NCBI RefSeq assembly: GCF_000364605.1
Contig: NZ_KB822576.1
Location: 372,001-436,000, forward strand
From: Nocardioides sp. Iso805N
GTDB taxonomy: Bacteria > Actinomycetota > Actinomycetes > Propionibacteriales > Nocardioidaceae
DNA: 64,000 bases
Reading direction: 5' to 3'
This document shows, piece by piece, positions 1 to 8,359 of this stretch. Numbering within the stretch: the stretch's first letter is position 1; each line of letters begins with the position of its first letter. The notes below the pieces were generated by a model that did not search any database, was not told the origin of the DNA, and saw only the letters and a program-made list of their open reading frames with translations. The position numbers were made by a program, and so were the translations under genes.

Positions 1-147
1 GTCCTTGAGCTCGTCACACTCGCCCGCAAAGACCAGCGGCGGCAGCGTGCGCAGCCGGGCCACCGCAGCGTCGACGGCGGCCTGATCGGGGTAGGTCGGC
101 TGCTGGGAGGCGCCGATCTTGTGGAGCTCTTCGAGGGACGGGATCAC
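1..147 (-). CDS. aroG: 3-deoxy-7-phosphoheptulonate synthase, class II (N-terminal 49 residues only)
   Basis: This is the start of a class II DAHP synthase, the first enzyme of the shikimate pathway, which condenses phosphoenolpyruvate with erythrose 4-phosphate. Only 49 residues lie in the window and the rest continues past the left edge. The conserved N-terminal block of the plant/actinobacterial family is visible: a QQP motif at residues 15-17 and PPLVFAGEC at 36-44. The GTG start at 147 is chosen because a TACCCT hexamer ends six bases upstream, as in the other leaderless genes here. The call rests on this short but characteristic segment. Confidence 0.85.
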   Translation of the reverse strand, partial: MIPSLEELHKIGASQQPTYPDQAAVDAAVARLRTLPPLVFAGECDELKD

Positions 148-153
148 GCCACA

Positions 154-159
154 AGGGTA
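154..159 (-). promoter_or_regulatory. -10 element of the DAHP synthase gene (leaderless)
   Basis: Read on the minus strand this is TACCCT, ending 6 nt before the GTG start at 147. The spacing implies transcription starting at or next to the start codon. Confidence 0.5.
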
Positions 160-203
160 CGGCGTTTCGGAATGCGCCGCCGACCGCTCCGGTTGTCGCG
201 GAC

Positions 204-1145
204 ATGAGCGAACTCACTGCGACCTATGTCGGCGCCGACGAGCACGGCGGCGTGGACGTCCTCCAGCTGCGAGAGGAGCAGCTGCCGGACCCCGGCCCCG
301 GCCAGGTGCGGCTGCAGGTGCGCGCCATCGGGGTCAACCCGATCGACCTCAAGGTGCGGCAGGGCATGCGCGGCGGCCAGGCCCCGTTCCGGCTCGGCTA
401 CGAGGTGGCCGGGGTGGTGGACGCCGTCGGCTCGGACGTGACGAGCGTGAGCGTGGGCGAGGACGTGATCGCATTCCGGATCGACGGTGGATACGCATCC
501 GCGCTGACCGTGCCGGCTGCCGACGTCGTACCCAAGCCTGCGGGGCTGCCCTGGCCGGAGGCCGCTGGGCTGCTGCTGGCGGGGGTCACGGCCGTACATG
601 CGCTCGAGGTGACCGGCGTGGGCGACGGCGACGTGGTGCTGGTGCACGGTGCGGCCGGGGCCGTCGGACAGGCCGTCATCCAGCTCGCGGTGCTGCGCGG
701 GGCGCGCGTCATCGGCACCGCATCGGCGCGCAACCACGACCTGCTGCGCTCGCTGGGCGCCATCCCCATCGAGTACGGCGAAGGCCTGCACGACCGCATC
801 CTCGCCGCGGCTGCCGACGCCGGTTCCCCGACAGCCGCCATCGACGCGGCCGGGACGGAGGAGTCGATCGCTGCCTCGCTCGACCTCGTCGACCGCGACC
901 GGATCGTCACGATCGTGGTCTCGCCGCGTAGCGCCGAGGCCGGCATCAAGGGTGTCGGCGGCGCACCCGGTGCCGATCCGGGCACCGAGATCCGCAACGC
1001 GGCCCGCGCTCCCCTGGCCGAACTGGCCGGCGAGGGCAGGCTGGCGGTGCGGGTGGTACGGAAGTTCCCGCTCAGCGAGGTGCGCGAGGCGCACCGGTTC
1101 GTCGCGGAGAACCACGCGGCGGGCAAGGTCGTGCTGATCCCCTGA
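204..1145 (+). CDS. Zinc-free NADP-dependent oxidoreductase (quinone oxidoreductase-like, MDR family)
   Basis: This 313-residue protein is a medium-chain dehydrogenase/reductase of the quinone oxidoreductase type, expected to reduce quinones or enones with NADPH in the cytoplasm. The GroES-like N-terminal part carries GYEVAGVV at residues 65-72. The Rossmann nucleotide-binding loop HGAAGAVG is at 148-155. There is no cysteine/histidine set for structural or catalytic zinc, which separates it from alcohol dehydrogenases. Length is normal for the family. It is divergent from the DAHP synthase gene and convergent with the nucleotidyltransferase gene, so it is probably a single transcription unit. 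The physiological substrate cannot be read from the sequence. Confidence 0.85.
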   Translation: MSELTATYVGADEHGGVDVLQLREEQLPDPGPGQVRLQVRAIGVNPIDLKVRQGMRGGQAPFRLGYEVAGVVDAVGSDVTSVSVGEDVIAFRIDGGYASALTVPAADVVPKPAGLPWPEAAGLLLAGVTAVHALEVTGVGDGDVVLVHGAAGAVGQAVIQLAVLRGARVIGTASARNHDLLRSLGAIPIEYGEGLHDRILAAAADAGSPTAAIDAAGTEESIAASLDLVDRDRIVTIVVSPRSAEAGIKGVGGAPGADPGTEIRNAARAPLAELAGEGRLAVRVVRKFPLSEVREAHRFVAENHAAGKVVLIP

Positions 1146-1166
1146 GCACGTAGACAGCGGACGGCG

Positions 1167-1210
1167 GTGTGAGTGCCACCGTGACCTATAGGTCACGGTG
1201 GCACTCACAC
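1167..1210. terminator. 44-bp perfect palindrome, likely bidirectional terminator
   Basis: Two perfectly complementary 20-base arms (1167-1186 and 1191-1210) flank a TATA loop. It lies 21 bases after the plus-strand oxidoreductase stop and 2 bases from the end of the convergent minus-strand gene. There is no clear U-run on either side, as is common in high-GC actinobacteria. Confidence 0.7.
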
Positions 1211-1212
1211 GC

Positions 1213-1779
1213 CTACTTGTCGGCGATGTGCAGCCGATCGAGCAGGTAGAGGAACGTCGAGGCGAAGGGATTGTCCTTGACCACGCCCCGGACGGTGTCC
1301 CAGTCGATCTGCTCGCGCACCGCGCGGGCGGCGGGCAGCGCGGCCGACAGGTTGCAGGCGTGCTCCTCCATCGCCAGCATCTTGTCGATCATCAGCGTGG
1401 TGGCCGAGAGCACCGGCATCGCCACGGACTCGACCTCGAGCTCGTCGACGCCCTCGAAGTGGCGCCGTGTCACCGGGACGCCGGCGCTGCGGTAGAGCAC
1501 GTCGACCATCGCGGGCTGCGGGCCTGAGCCGATGTAGACCTTGAACAGCCAGTCCTCGGGCGGCTGCACGACCTGCAGGCCGTGCTCGGCCAGGCGCTCC
1601 ATCACCCGGGGCGCGTCATCCTCGGCCACGATGAAGTCGACGTCGTGGTCCGGTTCGGGACCGCCCCGCGCCCACAGGCCGTAGCTGCCCGCGAGCGCGA
1701 ACGGCACACCCACTTCCTTGAGGGCTACGGCGACGGTCTTGAGGGCCTCACGAAGCCCGCGGCGTACCTCGTCTGGCAT
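1213..1779 (-). CDS. Nucleotidyltransferase-fold protein
   Basis: This 188-residue protein has the hallmarks of the minimal nucleotidyltransferase superfamily: a GS motif in GSYGLWARGG at residues 31-40, followed by the acidic pair in DHDVDF at 44-49 that would bind metal and NTP. An N-terminal helix precedes the fold and a helical region follows. It resembles stand-alone substrate-binding or AbiEii-like nucleotidyltransferases, but no partner antitoxin is adjacent, so a toxin role is not supported. The ATG at 1779 is the only good start before the fold and places it divergent from the EEP hydrolase gene. The target molecule is unknown. Confidence 0.7.
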   Translation of the reverse strand: MPDEVRRGLREALKTVAVALKEVGVPFALAGSYGLWARGGPEPDHDVDFIVAEDDAPRVMERLAEHGLQVVQPPEDWLFKVYIGSGPQPAMVDVLYRSAGVPVTRRHFEGVDELEVESVAMPVLSATTLMIDKMLAMEEHACNLSAALPAARAVREQIDWDTVRGVVKDNPFASTFLYLLDRLHIADK

Positions 1780-1809
1780 GCGACCCGATACCCCAGGGGG
1801 TGAGCAGGC

Positions 1810-2607
1810 ATGCCGAGCGGGTACCGCACCTGCGTGCGACTGGTGACCTTCAACATCCTCCATGGCCGCTCGCCCGAGCGCGGCGAGGTCGACATAGCCG
1901 TCTTCGCCGACGCGATCGCGAGCCTGGATGCCGACGTACTCGCCCTGCAGGAGGTGGATCGCAACCAGGCCCGGTCCGGGCGCGCGGACCTCACCGCCGT
2001 GGCGGCCGAGGCGATGGGCGCGGACGAGCACCTGTTCGTCGCGGCGCTCTCGGGCAGTCCGGGCGCTACCTGGACGGCGGCAACGGGTGCCGAGCAACCC
2101 GATGCGGCCGCCTACGGCATCGCGCTGCTGAGCCGCTGTCCGGTCACCTCGTGGGAGGTAGTGCGACTTCCGGTGGTGCCGGGGCCGGCGCCGATGAGGT
2201 TCCACGGGAAGCGCTGGCCGACGCTCGTGCGCGAGGAACCTCGAGTCGCGATGGCCGCATGCATCGACTCCCCGCTGGGGCAGCTCAGCGTGGCGACCAC
2301 GCACCTCTCGTTCCTGCCGTGGTGGAACGGCAGGCAGTTGCGCACCCTGGTCCGATCACTGCAGGCGCAGCCCCGGCCGCTGCTGCTGACAGGTGACCTC
2401 AACATGGACGTCGCGAAGGCCGCCAAGGTCAGCGGGATGCAGCCCCTCGGCGGCCGACGACCTACCTTCCCGGTCCAGGCACCGACGGCGCAGCTCGACC
2501 ACGTCCTGGCCGACGGGTTCGACGGGCTGGTCGCCACGACCTCCGTACGCCGCCTGCCGGTCTCGGACCATCTGGCTCTGGTGGTGGACCTGGAGGCGGC
2601 GGGCTGA
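1810..2607 (+). CDS. Endonuclease/exonuclease/phosphatase (EEP) family hydrolase
   Basis: This 265-residue cytoplasmic protein has all core motifs of the EEP superfamily: Asn15 in TFNIL, Glu48 in LQEVD, His165 in TTHLSF, GDLN at 195-198, the Asp-His pair at 230-231 and SDH at 252-254. These form the Mg2+-dependent phosphodiesterase active site shared by exonuclease III, sphingomyelinases and inositol phosphatases. No signal peptide is seen, so DNA, RNA or a small phosphate ester is as likely as a lipid. A GGGGGTG purine stretch eight bases before the ATG serves as ribosome binding site. The exact substrate is not predictable. Confidence 0.8.
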   Translation: MPSGYRTCVRLVTFNILHGRSPERGEVDIAVFADAIASLDADVLALQEVDRNQARSGRADLTAVAAEAMGADEHLFVAALSGSPGATWTAATGAEQPDAAAYGIALLSRCPVTSWEVVRLPVVPGPAPMRFHGKRWPTLVREEPRVAMAACIDSPLGQLSVATTHLSFLPWWNGRQLRTLVRSLQAQPRPLLLTGDLNMDVAKAAKVSGMQPLGGRRPTFPVQAPTAQLDHVLADGFDGLVATTSVRRLPVSDHLALVVDLEAAG

Positions 2608-2620
2608 GACGTTGTGGGGA

Positions 2621-2679
2621 TAGTCCGGGGCGGAAATCAGGGTCTACCCAGGAGTAGGCCTGATTTCCGCCCCGGACTA
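2621..2679. terminator. Long inverted repeat between convergent genes, likely bidirectional terminator
   Basis: Arms of 21 bases (2621-2641 and 2659-2679) are perfectly complementary, with a 17-base loop that can itself fold through CTAC/GTAG. It lies between the EEP hydrolase stop (2607) and the end of the convergent lipase gene (2686). Confidence 0.7.
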
Positions 2680-2685
2680 CCCGGC

Positions 2686-4251
2686 TCAGCGGAGCTTGAG
2701 CACCTTCGTGGTCGCGCTTGACGTCTTCGTGGTTGCCGCGACGTGCCCGCGATAGCGGGTCTTGGCCGAGCCGTTGTGGTCACGCACCTTGATCGTGACC
2801 TTGCCGTTGGCGCCGATCACGCCGTGACCGAGCACCTTCGCGTGACCGGCCTTGGTGATGGTCACCTTCGCACCGGCGGCGCCCTTGGCGGTCACCACGA
2901 TGACGTCCTTCTTGCCCTGCGAGTGGCCCTTGATGGCGGCGTGGATCGCGGCCGGCTTCTGGGGAACCGGAGCAGCCAGTACCGGCATCTGCGTGCCCAG
3001 GAAGTTGAAACTGGCGAACGTCCAGGCCAGACCGGCCTGGGTGTGGGTGTCACCGGCGAGTTCCTCGTACTGCACGGGGGTGCCGGCGGCCTGATACTTC
3101 GCGGCGAGCGCCTTCACGTCGTCGGCGACCATCACGCCGTCCCCGATGCCGTCGCTGTCACGGCCCTGGACGATCAGCATCGGCATTGTCGGCGTGCCGC
3201 TGTTGCCCATCACCAAGTTGTGGATGATGGGTTGTACGCCCGGAACCTCGGTCAGACTCGTGTACGGACCCGATGGGTCCAGGAGGTCGGCGACGTGAAG
3301 ACCCGTGTAGGTGGCGGCGAAGTCGCTGATGCACTTGTCTGCCACCTCGGCCGCGATGTCCTGGCCGCTCTTCGTGGGCGTCGCCTCCGGGTACGTCGGG
3401 GTGCTGCTGAGGTACTGGGTGAAGTCCTCGCCGTAGGCTCGGCCCAGGGAGACCATCGCGGCCGGGATCACCCCGGCCCAGCTGTTACGGTCGCTGTCGC
3501 TATCGCTGTCGACGTACCCCATGACGGCGCCGAGGTCGACCGGAACGCCGCCGATCGCGGTGGCAGCCAGATCCAGCTCGGGCGCATACGCATGGGCGAG
3601 CTCGCTCGCCCAGTCGCCAGCGATGGAGCCGCCGGAGTAGCCCATCATGCCGACCTTCGTGCTAGCGGCCGGCAGCCCGAGGTACCTCTCGGTGGCCCGG
3701 ATCGCGTCCAGCGTTCCCCATCCGGCCTCGTGGCCAGCTGCCCAGTCCAGCGTCTCGCCCTCGAAGTCAGGGATCGTCACGGTGTAGCCCTCTGAGACCA
3801 GCTCGTTGACGATGAACTTCTCCTGCCCAGGCGCCCCGCCTCGCAGCGTGTAGCTCGGGTCGCAGGCGACGCCCAGACCGTCATAGAAGCTCAGATACGC
3901 GACCACGCCCCTGCTGACACCGACCGGTCGGACCACCGTGGTGACAGTCTCGCTCGGGTCGCCCAGCTCGTTCTTCGTCCGGTAGACCAGTTGCGTGCCG
4001 CTGGCAGCGGCGATCTTCCCGTTCAGGTCGTTGAGCGTGAGACCAACCGTTCGAGAGCCCAGCACGTCACCTGGATGGTGACTGCCGAGTGTCGTGGAGC
4101 CGATCGTGTAGAACGAGTCTGAGGACGGCAGCGGAACGGCAGGGTCTGCAGCGTGAGCCGGACTGAGCGCGAGGGCCGTCGGCGCCAGCACGACGGAGGC
4201 GGCAGCCAGGGTGGCGGCCGCGCGGGTGAGGAGTGACATGCGCCACATCAT
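2686..4251 (-). CDS. Secreted lipase of the LIP family with C-terminal extension
   Basis: This 521-residue protein begins with a signal peptide (cleavage expected after AHA, residue 34). Its alpha/beta-hydrolase domain matches secretory triacylglycerol lipases: nucleophile elbow GYSGG at residues 204-208 (Ser206), an aspartate in GRDSDG at about 365-367, and His403 in DTHTQ. Residues from about 432 form a basic, Ala/Gly/Thr-rich extension that looks like an Ig-like or surface-binding module rather than catalytic sequence. An AAGAGG ribosome binding site nine bases upstream favours the ATG at 4251; a second ATG at 4239 would also give a signal peptide. It likely hydrolyses exogenous lipids outside the cell. 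Confidence 0.82.
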   Translation of the reverse strand: MMWRMSLLTRAAATLAAASVVLAPTALALSPAHAADPAVPLPSSDSFYTIGSTTLGSHHPGDVLGSRTVGLTLNDLNGKIAAASGTQLVYRTKNELGDPSETVTTVVRPVGVSRGVVAYLSFYDGLGVACDPSYTLRGGAPGQEKFIVNELVSEGYTVTIPDFEGETLDWAAGHEAGWGTLDAIRATERYLGLPAASTKVGMMGYSGGSIAGDWASELAHAYAPELDLAATAIGGVPVDLGAVMGYVDSDSDSDRNSWAGVIPAAMVSLGRAYGEDFTQYLSSTPTYPEATPTKSGQDIAAEVADKCISDFAATYTGLHVADLLDPSGPYTSLTEVPGVQPIIHNLVMGNSGTPTMPMLIVQGRDSDGIGDGVMVADDVKALAAKYQAAGTPVQYEELAGDTHTQAGLAWTFASFNFLGTQMPVLAAPVPQKPAAIHAAIKGHSQGKKDVIVVTAKGAAGAKVTITKAGHAKVLGHGVIGANGKVTIKVRDHNGSAKTRYRGHVAATTKTSSATTKVLKLR

Positions 4252-4362
4252 CGCCCACGTCCTCTTACCCGGCCCCACCGCCACCCCGGCGTGTCTTCCG
4301 GTGCGTCTCCAGCGCGCGCGTGCGCCGAGCCTGCCGAGACACCTCGACAGGCTCGGCGTGGG

Positions 4363-6033
4363 TCACGCCGGTACGGCGAGGTCCTCCTCCTCGGGAACCA
4401 CGACGTCCTCGATCATCCGCTCGATCACGTGCGTGGGCAGGGCAACCGCGACGGCCCAGTAGTAGATGACCAGCGCCAGCGCGGCGGTGAGGCCGAGCGA
4501 GGGCCAGACCCCCATCGAGTGGCTGGAGGCGCCCTTGCCGCCGAACGTGGAGAAGTAGGTGATCACGCCGATCCCGATGAGATAGACCGGAAGCCAGGAG
4601 GCGGCCCGCCAGTTCATGTGCTCGGGGTCCATCTGACGGTTGAAGATGAGCAGGCAGCCGAGCACGATCAGGATGCCGAGCTTCCACTGCGTCTCCCACC
4701 CGGTCCACAGGATGATCCAGGTCGAGACCACGAACGCCAGCGGCGAGAAGACCTCACCCAGCGGCAGCCTGAACGGCCGCTCCGCATTCGGCAGTCGACG
4801 TCGGAAGGCACCGAAGGAGAGCGGCGCCCCGGCGTACATGAGGACCGACGCGGAGGTGATCAGGCCGACCAGCGACTGCCAGCTCGGGAACGGCAGGAAG
4901 CAGACGCAACCGGCGATGAAGGAGATCAGTACGCCGAACCACGGCACCCTCGCCTTGGTCAGGCTCGCGAAGACCGAGTGGAAGTAGTTGTTGCGCGCCA
5001 GGCCGTAGGAGACGCGGGAGCCGGCAGCGGTGTAGATGAGACCGGTGCCTGCCGGCGAGACCACCGCGTCGAAGTAGAGCAGGCTGGCCAGCCAGCCCAG
5101 CCCCACGCCGGCCGCGAGCTGCGCCCACGGACCGTCGTAGGAGCCGAAGTACGGCGCCTTCATCGAGCTCCACGTGTCCCCGATCGCCGAGGGCGGCAGG
5201 GCCAGCAGGAAGGCGATCTGCAGGCCGATGTAGATGATCAGCCCGAGCACGATGGATCCGATCACGGCCAGCGGGATGTCGCGCTTCGGGTTCTTGCTCT
5301 CCCCCGCCAGCTGGTCGGCCTGCTCGAAGCCGAGGTAGGAGAAGATGATGCCCGCGGCGGGGATCGCGACCAGGATCCCCTTGACGCCGCCGGGGTTGAA
5401 GCCGTCGGCGGCATGGAAGTTCGAGGCGTGCAGCCCGCTCTTGGAGAAGATCATCACGACCACGACGGTGAAGACCGGGACGATCACCTTCCACCAGGTC
5501 AGCGCGCTGTTGGTGGTGGCGAGGATCTTCACGCCGAGGTAGTTGACCACGCACATGATCGCCATCAGCCCGATGGCGACGGCCAGCCCGGTGTGGGTCA
5601 GGGTCTGGTCGCTCCTCAACCAGCCGCTGGCGAAGTCGTAGTGGGTCAGGTAGAGGATCATCGCGGAGACCTCGATCGGCGCCACCGTGACCGCCTGCAG
5701 CCAGGAGAACCAGCCGAACCCCGCCCCGGCCACCCCGCCGAACGCGTAGTGCGGGAAGCGTGCCGACCCACCGGAGAGCGGGTACATCGCGCCGAGCTCG
5801 GCATGCACCAGCGCGAGCACCAGGATGCAGATGCCGCCGATCACCCACGACAGGATCGCCGCTGGGCCGGCGTTGATCAGTCCGCGCTGGGCGCCGAAGA
5901 GCCAACCCGATCCGATGATCGAGCCCATCGAGGCCCAGAGCAGGCCGATCACCCCGATCTCACGGGCCAGTGAGGCGCCGCTGCGGCCTGTGCCGCTCGG
6001 TGGGGCGGTTCCGTCGGTGGAGTTGTCGGTCAT
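4363..6033 (-). CDS. APC-family amino acid permease
   Basis: This 556-residue integral membrane protein has about twelve to fourteen hydrophobic segments and the APC-superfamily opening of a short polar N-terminus followed by the glycine-rich first helix (GSIIGSGWLFG, about residues 37-47). It is expected to import amino acids or related amines by proton or ion symport; the substrate cannot be deduced. The start at 6033 is set by an AGGAGGT ribosome binding site six bases before the ATG, the best Shine-Dalgarno sequence in the window. An acidic EEE-containing tail ends the protein. It stands alone, downstream of nothing on the same strand. Confidence 0.82.
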   Translation of the reverse strand: MTDNSTDGTAPPSGTGRSGASLAREIGVIGLLWASMGSIIGSGWLFGAQRGLINAGPAAILSWVIGGICILVLALVHAELGAMYPLSGGSARFPHYAFGGVAGAGFGWFSWLQAVTVAPIEVSAMILYLTHYDFASGWLRSDQTLTHTGLAVAIGLMAIMCVVNYLGVKILATTNSALTWWKVIVPVFTVVVVMIFSKSGLHASNFHAADGFNPGGVKGILVAIPAAGIIFSYLGFEQADQLAGESKNPKRDIPLAVIGSIVLGLIIYIGLQIAFLLALPPSAIGDTWSSMKAPYFGSYDGPWAQLAAGVGLGWLASLLYFDAVVSPAGTGLIYTAAGSRVSYGLARNNYFHSVFASLTKARVPWFGVLISFIAGCVCFLPFPSWQSLVGLITSASVLMYAGAPLSFGAFRRRLPNAERPFRLPLGEVFSPLAFVVSTWIILWTGWETQWKLGILIVLGCLLIFNRQMDPEHMNWRAASWLPVYLIGIGVITYFSTFGGKGASSHSMGVWPSLGLTAALALVIYYWAVAVALPTHVIERMIEDVVVPEEEDLAVPA

Positions 6034-6109
6034 GGGAATACCTCCTGCCGTATCCACTTCAGCAATCGTCAGTGCCCCGATCCGGCGGTTCTCACGCCTT
6101 GCCCAGCCG

Positions 6110-6115
6110 TAGAGT
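6110..6115 (+). promoter_or_regulatory. -10 element TAGAGT for the membrane protein gene at 6123
   Basis: TAGAGT ends 7 nt before the GTG at 6123, giving a leaderless transcript. This hexamer decides the start codon against upstream and downstream alternatives. Confidence 0.55.
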
Positions 6116-6122
6116 CACGCCC

Positions 6123-7532
6123 GTGCACCGGTCCGCAGGCGTGTCGTTCCCCGTCTTCGCCCGGCGGCTGATCCTGGTGGTGGCCACGGTCACGGCTGCC
6201 TGCACGTCCACGACCCAGGGCGACACGTGGTGGGCGTTGCGGGCCGGCCGCGACATCTGGCACCACCGCACGATCAGCCTGACCGACCGCTACTCCTACA
6301 CCGCCTACGGCGATCGCTGGCCCGACCACGAATGGCTCTGGCAGGTGCTCGCCTACGCGCTGCACTCGGTCGGCGGGCTGCCGCTGCTCACCCTCGCGGT
6401 CGGCCTGATCGCCGGAGGGACGCTGGCGTTGTCCACCGCGGCGGGCCCCGTACGCCGTACCGATCTCGTGGTGCTCCTCCTGGCGATCCCGGGCGTCCTC
6501 GGCAGCTGGACCCTGCGCCCGCAGATGCTGAGCATGCTGGCCTTCGCGCTGATCCTGTGGCTGCTGCGCAACCGGCGCTGGTGGTGGTGCGTGCCGCTGA
6601 TGCTGGTGTGGGCCAACGCGCACGGAGGCGTGGTCTTCGGCGGCCTGGCACTCGGCTCGGCATGCGCCGCCGCGCTGTGGCACCGGCGCTACCTGCCGCC
6701 GCTGATCCTCGTCACCGCGCTCGGGGCGCTCGCCACCCTCGCGACGCCGCTCGGCACCGGTCTGTGGCACTACGTGCTCACCTCGGGCAGCCGACCGTTC
6801 GAGGAGCGCATCACCGAGTGGCAGCCGGCCTACGAGCACCTGACCTTCTACACGCTCATGTTCTGGGTGTGGGTGGGCGGCACGCTGCTCGCCGTCGTCG
6901 TACGCCGCCGGCGGCTGGCGACCTTCGAGGCCAAGCTGGGTCTGGTCTCGACGTTGGCGGTGCTGCCGCTGGCCATCGACGCGAACCGCAACATGACGAT
7001 GTTCGTGGTCGCTGCGGCGCCGCTGCTGGTCCAGCTGTTACGCCGCGAGCAAGCGAGGGTGCGGGCGAACGACGCGGTGCCGTACGGCACGCCACTGCTC
7101 ACCGTCGCCGCCGCCGTGGGCGCGCTGGTGACCGCGCTGGTCTACCTCTCCCCGCCCGCCGACCTGGGCTGGCATCCGATGAGCCCACGGATCGCCGCGG
7201 CGATCGAGCGCTGTCCGGGCCACGTCTACACCAGCTATGACTCGGGCGCCTACCTGATCTGGTTCACACCGAACGTGAAGGTCTTCGCCGACAATCGCCA
7301 GGACCCCTACTCCGAGAAGATCCTCGACCTGAGCGTCCTGGCCAGCGACTCGCCCTACGTCGGCGTCTTCGAGCAGTACGACGTGAAGTGCGCCGCTCTG
7401 CTCACCTGGGGCACGGGTGCCATCGACACCTTGCACCGTGACGGGTGGAGCACGGCAGCCAGCGATCCGCAGTGGGTCGTCCTGACGGCACCGGGCGTCA
7501 CGCTGACCCGTGCCCTAACCTCGGCCTCATGA
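6123..7532 (+). CDS. Polytopic membrane protein, possibly GT-C glycosyltransferase-like
   Basis: This 469-residue protein has about ten membrane segments and two soluble parts: an early loop after the first helix with DTWWALRAGRDIW and PDHEWLWQ motifs, and a C-terminal domain of about 130 residues. An acidic/aromatic first extracytoplasmic loop followed by many helices is typical of GT-C lipid-linked sugar transferases, but I do not recognise a specific family, so the activity is inference. GTG at 6123 is preferred because of the -10 element seven bases upstream; GTG at 6141 is an alternative. The stop overlaps the next start by four bases (ATGA). Confidence 0.7.
   Translation: MHRSAGVSFPVFARRLILVVATVTAACTSTTQGDTWWALRAGRDIWHHRTISLTDRYSYTAYGDRWPDHEWLWQVLAYALHSVGGLPLLTLAVGLIAGGTLALSTAAGPVRRTDLVVLLLAIPGVLGSWTLRPQMLSMLAFALILWLLRNRRWWWCVPLMLVWANAHGGVVFGGLALGSACAAALWHRRYLPPLILVTALGALATLATPLGTGLWHYVLTSGSRPFEERITEWQPAYEHLTFYTLMFWVWVGGTLLAVVVRRRRLATFEAKLGLVSTLAVLPLAIDANRNMTMFVVAAAPLLVQLLRREQARVRANDAVPYGTPLLTVAAAVGALVTALVYLSPPADLGWHPMSPRIAAAIERCPGHVYTSYDSGAYLIWFTPNVKVFADNRQDPYSEKILDLSVLASDSPYVGVFEQYDVKCAALLTWGTGAIDTLHRDGWSTAASDPQWVVLTAPGVTLTRALTSAS
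7516..7521 (+). promoter_or_regulatory. Internal -10 element TAACCT before the DUF1028 gene
   Basis: TAACCT lies inside the 3' end of the upstream gene and ends 7 nt before the ATG at 7529. It could give an independent leaderless transcript of the DUF1028-glpK pair. Confidence 0.4.
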
Positions 7533-8359
7533 CGTTCTCGATCGTGGCAAGGTCCGCTGACGGCAGCACGTGGGGCGTGGCCGTCGCCTCCAAGTTCCTC
7601 GCGGTGGGCAACGCCGTGCCGGCGGCTGTCGCCGGCGTGGGCGCCATCGCCACCCAGGCGAGTGCCAACGTCGCCTACAAGGGCCTCGCGCTCTCGCACC
7701 TCGACGACGGTGCCACCGCACCGGTCGCGCTGCAGGTGCTGCTCGAGGAGGACGAGGGCCGCGACCACCGCCAGGTCGGCATCGTCGACGTGGACGGCGG
7801 TGCCGCGTCGCACACGGGTCCGGCCTGCCTGCCGTGGGCCGGCAGCGTGACAGGCGACGGCTACGCGATCCAGGGCAACATCCTCACCGGCCCCGAGGTG
7901 GTCGAGGCGATGGAGCAGGCCTGGCTCGACTCCTCGGCGGAGCCCGACCTGGCGCGGCGGCTGCTGGTCGCACTCACCGCCGGCGACGCGGCCGGGGGCG
8001 ACTCGCGGGGACGACAGTCGGCAGCGCTCCTCGTCGTACGCGAGGAGGCCGGGTACGGCGGGAACGACGATGTCGCCGTCGACCTTCGCGTCGACGACGC
8101 CGGGTCGATCGAGGGGGCGAACCCCATCACCGAGCTGGCCCGGCTGCTCGACCTCAACGACCTCTACCTGACCGCCTCGACCGAGGAGGAGAAGGTGCCG
8201 GTCACCCCGGATCTCGAAACCGAGCTCGCCGCCTTCGCCGAGCGCGAGGGCTCGCGGGACTTCCTGGCGTGGGTCGGCGCGCAGAACTACGAGATGCGGG
8301 TCGCTGAGGACCTGTCCTGGATCGACCAGCGGATCCTGGCGATCGTCCGAGCATCATGA
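7529..8359 (+). CDS. DUF1028 domain protein
   Basis: This 276-residue protein starts with the family's characteristic TFSIVARS segment followed by GVAVASKF, the N-terminal block of DUF1028, an Ntn-hydrolase-like fold of unknown activity often found with amino acid or peptide utilisation genes. About 210 residues form the DUF1028 core; the rest is a C-terminal extension ending in a DLSWIDQRIL helix. It overlaps both neighbours by four bases, upstream the membrane protein and downstream glycerol kinase, so it is translationally coupled. No signal peptide is present. Function unknown. Confidence 0.8.
   Translation: MTFSIVARSADGSTWGVAVASKFLAVGNAVPAAVAGVGAIATQASANVAYKGLALSHLDDGATAPVALQVLLEEDEGRDHRQVGIVDVDGGAASHTGPACLPWAGSVTGDGYAIQGNILTGPEVVEAMEQAWLDSSAEPDLARRLLVALTAGDAAGGDSRGRQSAALLVVREEAGYGGNDDVAVDLRVDDAGSIEGANPITELARLLDLNDLYLTASTEEEKVPVTPDLETELAAFAEREGSRDFLAWVGAQNYEMRVAEDLSWIDQRILAIVRAS

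Noticed and set aside
4291..5973. Long plus-strand open frame opposite the APC permease
   Set aside because: It is the complement of a gene with clear membrane helices; the product is a Gln/Arg/Asp-rich shadow typical of high-GC DNA.
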